NCBI GenBank assembly: GCA_002205965.3 | Contig: NADL03000058.1 | Location: forward strand, 434,001 to 498,000 | Source: Kappaphycus alvarezii | Lineage: Eukaryota > Rhodophyta > Florideophyceae > Gigartinales > Solieriaceae | Length of the DNA stretch: 64,000 bases | Direction of reading: 5' to 3' | Shown here: positions 56,486-64,000 of the stretch, in pieces | How positions within the stretch are numbered: position 1 is the first letter of the stretch | Layout: each line of letters starts with the position of its first letter | Made by a program: the position numbers and the translations under genes | The notes under the pieces: generated by a model | What the model saw: the letters and a program-made list of their open reading frames with translations, nothing else | Database searches by the model: none | What the model was told of the DNA's origin: nothing

Positions 56486-57846
56486 CGTCCTCAGACTGTT
56501 GCACAGCCGCAGTACAAACAGGTACCACAGTTATCGCCAGAAGTACACCGGGACCTGCTACGCACCCACGCCTCCATCGTTCCCATGCGCCAATCGAACC
56601 TCCACTTATCCACCCGCGTCTCTCTCTTAGCGTTCAGGGCCTACCTCGCATACCCACGCCATTTTCCGTGCTTCAGCCACTAGCCGCGCGTTCTTTCTAG
56701 CCAGTCGCGCTCTTCCACTCGCGATACTCGCAATAATTTCGCCGGACTGTTTACTTCCCTGGCACCTATTCGACGATTTCGCATATCATATAAATATCTT
56801 CACTCTTAGGAGATTCGGAAAGGTTGCGGAAGAAGATTGTATTCGAACTAGCCTTAAATTATCAGATCTACATGTGAAGCCGTGGAAAGAAGTCAGACCC
56901 AGCAATCGTGTTGATAATCGGCTAAATACTTATCCATTTGAAAAGCCGTATATTATAGCAGCAGGGCAACGAACGTTAACGGAAAGAGAGGAAGAACAAC
57001 GACGAGCCGGGACGTTCGCCTTTGGCGAGAGAGCGTGATGTTAGAGATATTGGCCAACTTAAAATGTTAAAAATACAGGCATGCTGGGCTGGCTGTGCTG
57101 GAACTGTATTATCAAATTTAGTTTCAGTTATTTTTAGAGTGATCCTGTGCGCTGTACAGTAGGGTTGCTGCTCTGGCATTGATACTGCTCAGGTTTCACA
57201 AATTTAGGGAGTTTAAACTGTATTTCAGAAGGTGGGAGGGGATGTCTAGGGGCACCTGTCATGTAGCTGAATAAGGATATTTTAGTGGTTTAGATATTGC
57301 AGTTGGAGGCCCACGGGAAGCTGTGAAATACTCGAAGGAATATTTTTAGACTTGAGTAGCATGAATAGTTTACAGTAAATTATTGTTTCTTTTGATTGTG
57401 AGGAATAGACGTAGATATTTATATTGGAAGTATCTTATAGTTGATCTTTATCTTCCTCATGTCTTTTATTAGTGAATTCTATGGTAAATATTATGTTTTT
57501 TTGGTACTTTAGGGTTAATCAAAAATTCTATATAAGATGAGTAAATTGCTTCCTCTTTTAGAGGTCAAGCAAGTTGGGAGAAAACTTCAAATCCAGTGCA
57601 AATAGTTTAGGAAGTTGAAAGTCAACTTCAGACAAAAGAATATGTTTTCTTATGCTGGTCACAGAGCATAAGTGGTAGCTAGCTTCTTCTATACTCACTT
57701 GTAGCCCCTTGAACTGTTTAACTTACCCATCTTTTTGTGTTCGCTCAACTATACCACAGTGGCACTTTTGTCGATTACAAAACCTCCTTCTTGGGGTAAC
57801 TGGTTCTAAGGATATCTTCTCCCGACGATTTATCCTATCACATCTC

Positions 57847-57930
57847 GGGCCACAGCTGACTATATCATTCAAACATTAAAGCAACCCACATTAACCCCCT
57901 TTTCAAATATTAAATTACCCAAATTCCCCC
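57847..57930 (+). repeat. Two LINE 3'-tail repeats in tandem
   Basis: GGCCACAGCTGACTATATCA then TTCAAACATTAAAGCAACCC and ACATTAACCCCC is followed directly by TTTCAAATATTAAATTACCC and AAATTCCCCC. Confidence 0.7.
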
Positions 57931-58229
57931 AATATAGTATGTACTGTACATTACGGTACTGTCTCACTTTGAAATACAGACATAGCTTGGCACTTTGAAT
58001 TTGAACGAAACTACTAACAATTATTTACTCATCTGTCATTTCGAGTGTACAATGCTTGGCCGCCTATTAAGATTAAGATCTAATCGGATGATCTACATCC
58101 GTCACGTGCAGTGGAGCACGCGAAATCATGGTCATCGAAGCCGACGGCCACATGACGATTAACTCAAGAGTTGATATATTCGGGTGCAAATGGACGGTTT
58201 TTCGAAATTTGCATTTCTGACGATAGCCC

Positions 58230-58310
58230 TTCGATTGTTGTCGTCTGGAAAACTATGGGATAGATCGGATATATCTTCCAAGAGTAAACACTCAAATCTT
58301 TCCTCCTTTC
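58230..58310 (+). repeat. LINE 3'-tail repeat
   Basis: CTGGAAAACTATGGGATAGA then TCGGATATATCTTCCAAGAG, TAAACACTCAAATCTTTCCT. Nearly identical to the piece inserted in LINE copy D at 21.7 kb. Confidence 0.7.
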
Positions 58311-58387
58311 AAACTTAAGGATGCCCATTTCGTTTAGTAACCGCCACTGCCTCTAACGTAATAAAGCACCAAACCCCCCCTTTAGGA

Positions 58388-58815
58388 TTGCTCCGGAAAT
58401 ACCGGGAGTTCATCGCTGGATTGCCGGGCAGGAATTGGATGCTTACCGTCACAATCTCCACCCTCGTCGGCTTGCATCCAGAAGCCTTTTCCCTTGTGAC
58501 GGAGGTGTCACGCTCAGCCGCTAATCGTGCCAAAGACCAATTCCCTAAAGTCAGGGACACACTCCTCCAGCGGAATCCTCAGTAAATGGTTACTTCGAAC
58601 GCCGCATGTCTGACGACAAGGCTAGCGTCACGTTTTAGTCGCCGTTCCATGGCACGCCAATTTTCACCGTAGTGTTTTCTCCGCCGCCGCTACACTGCAC
58701 AGGCTAATGGTAATTTCACCTTATGTTCTACTTGCAGTAAAATAAACCAAACTTTCCCCCCTTTAGGACAGCTGACCATGTCTCATAAATATGAAAACAC
58801 CCCAATTCTTCCGCC
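58388..58815 (+). mobile_element. 5'-truncated LINE: endonuclease C-terminus plus two tails
   Basis: A 65-codon frame (58388-58585) reads KYREFIAGLPGRNWMLTVTI then STLVGLHPEAFSLVTEVSRS. It corresponds to GHRFIALPLSTLGGWHPSAR in copy B and RLVPVPISTLEDG in copy C, so it is the last part of the LINE endonuclease. About 145 bases after its stop come tails at 58731-58765 (CAGTAAAATAAACCAAACTT then TCCCCCC) and 58768-58812 (ACAGCTGACCATGTCTCATA then AATATGAAAACACCCC). Confidence 0.7.
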
Positions 58816-59027
58816 TCCATGAAAATGGGATGTGCTCCCATGCGGGATTAATCCCTTCCATCATTTCTGCAGACTAACAAACAGAGCAGTAAAGTATCCT
58901 CTTCAGTCGCAAGCGGCGACACAGTAAGGTGCGCCATTGATTTCTTTAACTTCACGGTATTCTTTAGTGGAGAAGGTTGAGTGAATTTCATATGCCTTGA
59001 TTGGTCCGAAAAAGCGGTAAAATGTCT

Positions 59028-59245
59028 TGTTCAGATATGTCTTCCAAGAGTAAAACACCCAAACCTTTCCCCATGTCTTGTTTAGCGTATCTGTTCTGCT
59101 AACAGGAAGGCAACGCTATGCATCACCATCAAAAAAGACAGTTTACGAATAACCATTACTAGCTAATTTTTTTAATTCTCCCTTGTGCTGCAAAAAGGGG
59201 GGAAGGTTTGGTGTTTTACTTTTGGAAGATATATCCGATCTAGCT
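59028..59245. repeat. Two LINE 3'-tail repeats in opposite orientations
   Basis: 59028-59073 (+) reads AGATATGTCTTCCAAGAGTA then AAACACCCAAACCTTTCCCC. 59197-59245 is its reverse complement (GGGGGGAAGGTTTGGTGTTT then TACTTTTGGAAGATATATCC). Confidence 0.7.
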
Positions 59246-59430
59246 AGTTTAATTTGCCCAAACATTTAACCAAACAGAACGGCAATTGCAATCAAACCTC
59301 ACTGCGGTCTGATATTTAATAGTACGACCATTATCCACTGCGATGGGATCATTCAATTTGAATCACTGTACTATGGTTTGAACGAGAATTCGTAGATCCT
59401 ATAACCCTCGCACCACTCGCAGGAAAACTT

Positions 59431-59486
59431 TAGGATGGATCGAATAGATCTTCCATCAGTAAAATACCCAAAAATTTCCTCCTCTT
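59431..59486 (+). repeat. LINE 3'-tail repeat, divergent copy
   Basis: AGGATGGATCGAATAGATCT then TCCATCAGTAAAATACCCAA and AAATTTCCTCC. Confidence 0.6.
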
Positions 59487-59503
59487 GCAGTAAATCAACC
59501 CCA

Positions 59504-59568
59504 TTGAGACTCGTCCAGAGTAACGCAAGTTGTTTGTTGACATGGGTTTGAGCGCCACTTAGGGCCAC
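59504..59568 (+). mobile_element. Very short 3' fragment of the copy A/B LINE
   Basis: GAGACTCGTCCAGAGTAACG then CAAGTTGTTTGTTG and TTGAGCGCCACTTAGG matches 1479-1533 in copy A and 4459-4513 in copy B, which span the stop codon of the element. Confidence 0.75.
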
Positions 59569-59569
59569 A

Positions 59570-61080
59570 ACTTGAAAGTATGTATGTTCCAGATAACCTC
59601 CGTTCTCAGGGTATGTCAGTGGCTACTAAAGTAAGGCCTCGTCTCCGCTACTGCTTTCACCAGGAAAACTAAATAAATCTCACCATTCAACCCATTCACT
59701 CCCTGTACTCACTGGATTAAGTAGCTTGCATCGTAAGGTTCAACTATGGTGAATCCTGCTTATAAATAGAACAGGTGAGTCACGCTGGCCACCGGCAATG
59801 CAGGCATTTCTGCATGCGTTAACAGTCCTTCCTGCCGCTATTGCAAACTATAGCGGCGGCGGCTATGGGCCCCTATGTTGCTTTCCGCCAAGTCCTGAGT
59901 ATTGGAAGTGGTTTTCTTCAATTAATCCTGAAGGGACGGGACTGTAGCCCCCTAGCCTACAGTCTCGCGCCTTCTTGAGATTATTTCTTACAGTATCGAA
60001 AGTTCCTGCCGTACTTCTGTATCCTGCATTACCTGAAGACTCGCCAGAGAGAAGCGTACTTTAATGGGTACTGATAGGAGAGGAAGGTGGCAATTGGAAG
60101 AAGACAGTAGAAAAGGTGTAGGTTTAGAGGCGAGGAGGGGTCGCAAGGTGACCTGCCTCCTCCTAACTGCCCAGTCAACTCGGGTGTTAGCTATATAACC
60201 GACACCAGGGCGTTCTGTGGCTGAGAATTTCCAGTACAGTAGTGTACTTACCGTAAACTACTATACTTGGTCATAAAAATCATTAAAATTTACAAGGTAA
60301 AAAGGTAGAAAGTACAGTAAGTTACCCTAAAAAATCGTAAAATAGTACTAGAAACACATAAAAATCGCCTTTCAGCAACTGCCACCAACACCATCTCGTC
60401 CGCAAACTGCAAGCCGGGTGCAGTTAACAGTGAGCTCGATCAGCTCAAGGTAAAAGTCGGTCAACCCTGGCATACCCCTTCCTCAACCACAACACACTCA
60501 TTTCTCTTTCTTGCCCGGCCCCTCACGGCATCTTCTCGACCAAAAGCAGCCAACTGACCAGCCTTTCATTTCAAACCAGAGCCCGTCTTCTTCCGGGCAC
60601 CGCCCTCGCCTCGAAGCTCAGTGTTGATTCAGGTCAGACAAATCCTCCGCGACTGACCTATCCACTGCGCGTGTAGAGGCGAGGAAATACGGTGGTATCT
60701 TCATCCAAAAATCCTTCCGCGGGTTAGGAGGATGTCGCATACGAAAAAGATCGCGGTTAAGGTAAAGCCAGAGGGCTGGTAGAGGCAAAGATCCAGTATG
60801 TAGAGAACAGAGCCTGGGAACCTTGGAAAAGGCGGCGAGAAGATCGAGTTAATACCGCGGGTACCCGGATAGAACAGCGTAACGGTAAGAGAGAGAAAGT
60901 GCGGGATGAGAAAGTAACACTTCTCGTGGGTGCAGAAGATTCTCAGGTCGGGCTTTCATGCACGAAGAGGCAAATTAAGAGTCTATGTTTGTGCCTATTA
61001 CTCATCAAAACAGGGAAACATAGAGAAGCAACACAACAACGGAAACATAGCGAAGCACTAATACAAGAGATGAAGCGATA
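59570..61080. other. No recognised gene; includes repeat partner of 56.4 kb
   Basis: The sequence at 60290-60400 repeats 56380-56485. The short frame at 60899-61081 is unassigned. Part of this stretch probably belongs to the 3' end of the Gypsy element. Confidence 0.4.
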
Positions 61081-63792
61081 AATATCATGACTTAATCCTG
61101 CAATCCTAGGCCTTGAGGTGGCTCGGACACAAGACAATATAAACCAATCTCCTCGCGTGGATGGCGCGGCAGGAATGGCTACCCCGTACGAGATGAGACA
61201 GTATCGGGGGTGACCAACTTTCCAAACGCGACAAGGCCTGTAATAGAGAGAACGGAGGGCAGGTAACTTGGCGGCTGACGTTAATGCCCTGGGCATGCGC
61301 CAGTAGAACCCAATCCCCCACGTTAAACATACGAGGCCCTCAAGAGGTCGAATCACCGATTCTACGCATCTGTTCTTCTCGATGCTGAGGTCGAAGGGCG
61401 GAGGAGGCCAGTAGTTCCAATTTGCGATGCGTATCAGAAGGTTTGTCTATTAACGAGATGGGTTCCAATGGACTCGTGCGCCGGAACTACTCAGAACATT
61501 AGTTCGAACGGAGAAGCTCCAGTGGAAAGGCGACAGCGGCGGTATCCGTACAAAACAAGGGGCAAACTTTCTTCCAAATCTATCCCTTGGTCGACGACCG
61601 TCTTCTTCACGGCGGTTTTGATGGTTTGTACCATCCTTTCGACTCTATCATTAGACATCGGAGCATAGGCGAGAACAGTGGTCCAGGTAATTCCATGTTT
61701 CTTTATGAAATCAGCGACGGCGGCAGCGGTGAATCACCCAGAGTTGTCGGAGATAATGGTCTTCGGGGGACCAAAAGGGTGCATAACTTCACTCTCTATG
61801 AACTGGGAGACTGTTTCAGCCGACGAGTATGTGGTGGCAACTGCGATTGGCTAACCTGTCAAAATGCTCGACCGCGATGAGCAGATACTTCTTTCCGGCG
61901 TTTGATATCGGTAGAGGTCCCGCGAAGTCGATCGAATGAGTTTCGAAGATATTCGTCAATGGTACATTCAAAGTCGTGCGGTACCGAGGAATGGGCCTCG
62001 TCTTCTGGCACCCTTCGCAACTTTTCACGTAGTTGTGAATGTCTCGGTGCATCTGCAGCCACCAATATCGGTCTACGACAAATTTATCTGTCGTCTCCTT
62101 ATCCCAACGCCCGACATCGTCGTGAAAGGTCTTTAATATCGCGAACCTGTCCTTCATAAACGGCACAGACTTTAGCCCGTTTCTGGTGCGTCTAAGAAGC
62201 TTTCCTTCCCAAATCATGAAGTTTTTTTCCATACGCTTGACCGAACGACGCTTCTCTTCATCCCCAACTCGGATCTAAAAACCTTGCAAATGACATGCGA
62301 TGTCGAGAAGGAAAGGCTCGATTGTGGGATTCCCCTCGGTAGCGGCAGAATCCAGCGCCGCAAATGAGTCTCCTTCATCAGATCAGAGGCAGGAGACGAA
62401 CCGGAAGGTACTGCGCGCGAGAGGTAGTCAGCTGCTCCGTTTCCCGCACTTGTCCTGTACTCTACCTCGAATTCATACTCCGCAAGGAAGTCTATCCACC
62501 GCGCCAGCCTTCCGTGAATGTCATTTTTCTTGAAGGCATAAAGAGGGGCTTGATGGTCTGTAATGAGCTTGAAGGGCTCCATCGATAACAGATACACTCT
62601 GAATTTCCTTAAAGCGAAAATGACGGCAAGGGCCTCCTCTAGCAGGTGTAATAGTTACGCTCTGCAGAGTTAATCGTCCGGTTTGCGTACTGCATAGGAT
62701 GAATCTTGCCATCTTCCTTCTTCTGGGCCGGAAATTCCCCAACGGCGACATTAGAAGCGTCGGTTTCCACAATGAAGGAGGACTCGAAGTCTGGGAAGAC
62801 TAACACCGGCGGAGAAGTAAGCTTCTCTTTCAGAGTTTCGAAGGCGGAAGTAATCTTTTCAGTCCATTTGAATTTCCTATTACCAGCGCTTCGTGAAGGG
62901 CAGCAGATATTCCACAAAGTCCTTTATGAAACGACGATAATACCTGGCGAGGCCAAGAAAGCTACGCAACTCCGTTGATTTGGAAGGAACGGGGGCCTTT
63001 TTGATGGCAACAATCTTCTCGTCGTCGACGCTGACTCCACGCCTGTGTAAGAAGTGACCAAGCAGCTTTACGCTTGGCATAGCAAGCGTTCATTTTGTAG
63101 TCTTTAGTTTAAGTCATGCGTCCCCGACTACCTTGAAAGCCACAGCCAAGTGATCAATATGCTCCTCCATCGAGTTGGAGAATATCACGAAATCATCCAG
63201 ATAGACACGGGCGAAGGGAATTTCTTTCAATACGTAATCCATCATGCGCTGGAATGTAGAAGGCGAGTTAATTAGACCAAATGGCATCACCTCGAACCTC
63301 AAGGTACCAAAACGGCTGACGAATGTAGTCATCTCCTTACACTCTTCGGCCATGCGGATTTGTCAATATCTCGCAAACAAATCAAGGTTGCTGAAGATAG
63401 AGCTACCCTTAAGTTCGTCCAAGATCTCCTTTATCTTAGGCATTTTGCGGTTCGGAGTGCGTAAACCGCGCAGAAACGAGGCCTACTGTCCTTCTTCGTA
63501 ACGATAACCACTGGGAACGACCAAACCGACGACGAAGGGTGATGATCCCAGCATCTAACATGTTGTCGATTTCTCGACGGGTGATTTCGTTGTGTCGAGG
63601 CGACATTCGGCGAGCCCTGTGGTAGATCGTGGTTTGGTCCTTCATTTCAAAGGAATGCTTCGTCGGCACGGCTGCAGGACGCAGCTCGTCTATATTCCAG
63701 GCGACGATTCCCGTGTCGCAAATCAAACCATTTATCCCACCTTGCGCTTCTTCTTTCAAATGAGCGAGTCGAGCTCTCAGAGCATGACGCAT
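61081..63792 (-). mobile_element. Gypsy-type LTR retrotransposon pol (RT, RNase H, integrase), frame-shifted
   Basis: Minus strand, right to left. RT start: KHSFEMKDQTTIYHRARRMS then PRHNEITRREIDNMLDAGII (about 63640). RT core: FGTLRFEVMPFGLINSPSTF then FARVYLDDFVIFSNSMEEHI (about 63200-63310). Connection: LGHFLHRRGVSVDDEKI and LRSFLGLARYYRRFIKDFVE (62900-63060). RNase H: FIVETDASNVAVGEF (62770) and FKLITDHQAPLYAFKKNDIH then GNGAADYLSRAV (62400-62580). Integrase: a zinc-binding HRDIHNYVKSCEGCQKTRPI, SIDFAGPLP, TIISDNSG and AYAPMSNDRVERMVQTIK (61650-62070), giving D, D and E. C-terminal FNVGDWVLLAHAQGI ends near 61100. About ten shifts and stops are present, and no LTR was identified. Confidence 0.85.
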
Positions 63793-63809
63793 TTTTCTTT
63801 CTTTTATTC

Positions 63810-64000
63810 TTAGTCAATAGTACTTTCTTCATTGGTAGGATCTCCGCTCGATCCGGAAGAGCTGTCCTCGCGGATGGCCAGGACTAGTTCTTCTTCCGAC
63901 GACTCCGAGGACTCCGGACCGGCGTTCGAATCAGAAGTAAAATCTTCACTCGGAGTCCCTATCTCTTCGCTCTCGACCAGTTTCTTCTCGGTATACTTAG
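63810..64000 (-). CDS. Acidic C-terminus of a protein upstream of Gypsy pol (partial)
   Basis: This is open from the right edge to a stop at 63812-63810, reading KKLVESEEIGTPSEDFTSDS then SSESSEEELVLAIREDSSSG and DPTNEESTID. It is strongly acidic and Ser rich. It lies just upstream of the pol frame on the same strand, so it may be the end of gag/protease of this Gypsy element or a linker separated from pol by a stop. Too little is visible to decide. Confidence 0.4.
   Translation of the reverse strand, partial: KYTEKKLVESEEIGTPSEDFTSDSNAGPESSESSEEELVLAIREDSSSGSSGDPTNEESTID

Noticed and set aside
1..64000. tRNA, rRNA or snRNA genes
   Set aside because: I looked for tRNA B-box sequences and found only isolated TTCGAAT/TTCGATT matches (for example near 25815 and 41356) without matching arms; none is supportable by eye.

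Overview
The window is nuclear DNA of a eukaryote and most resembles a multicellular red alga (florideophyte). The pointers are an algal-type vanadium-dependent haloperoxidase at 8.2-10.2 kb, compact host genes with none or one short intron placed near the start codon, and small gene islands separated by large blocks of decayed transposons (LINE with restriction-like endonuclease, Copia, Gypsy, Harbinger). Species assignment is an inference; nothing here identifies it uniquely.

Layout. 1-4.6 kb: two head-to-tail LINE copies. 4.7-18.9 kb (gene island 1): epsin-like ENTH protein (+), DPH3 (-), vanadium haloperoxidase (+), PRMT5 (-), a CUE plus TULIP-like lipid-binding protein (+), a UbiE/MenG/COQ5-family methyltransferase (-), ribosomal protein uL23/RPL23A (+, one intron) and a small unknown gene (+). 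Neighbours mostly alternate strands. 19-37.4 kb: transposon block with a LINE on the minus strand carrying nested insertions, a Copia polyprotein remnant, two Harbinger-type sets (DDE transposase plus Myb/SANT partner) and a 2.9-kb element with inverted ends that carries a DDE transposase and a DUF6818-like gene. 38-45 kb (gene island 2): an unknown probably nuclear protein (+), aminoacylase-1 (-) and CutA (+). 45-64 kb: a second Copia family, LINE fragments, a 2.7-kb DNA transposon inserted cleanly into a Copia copy, arrays of LINE 3'-tail sequences, and a Gypsy pol entering from the right edge.

The host genes do not form a pathway; they are housekeeping functions (endocytosis, diphthamide, arginine methylation, quinone methylation, translation, amino-acid deacylation) next to a halogenation enzyme typical of red seaweeds. 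Two dispersed signals stand out. One is a decamer TGTACAGTAC and its permutations, repeated almost only between host genes. The other is a common 3' tail (roughly ATTAAAACACCCAAA-TTTCCCC) that follows every LINE C-terminus here and also stands alone.

Caveat: nearly every conserved host gene (epsin, haloperoxidase, PRMT5, methyltransferase, aminoacylase) is broken by single-base shifts that leave the conserved protein sequence intact in another frame. The two near-identical LINE copies also differ from each other by single-base indels. I read this as uncorrected sequencing indels, so these genes are listed as CDS with their shifts noted.
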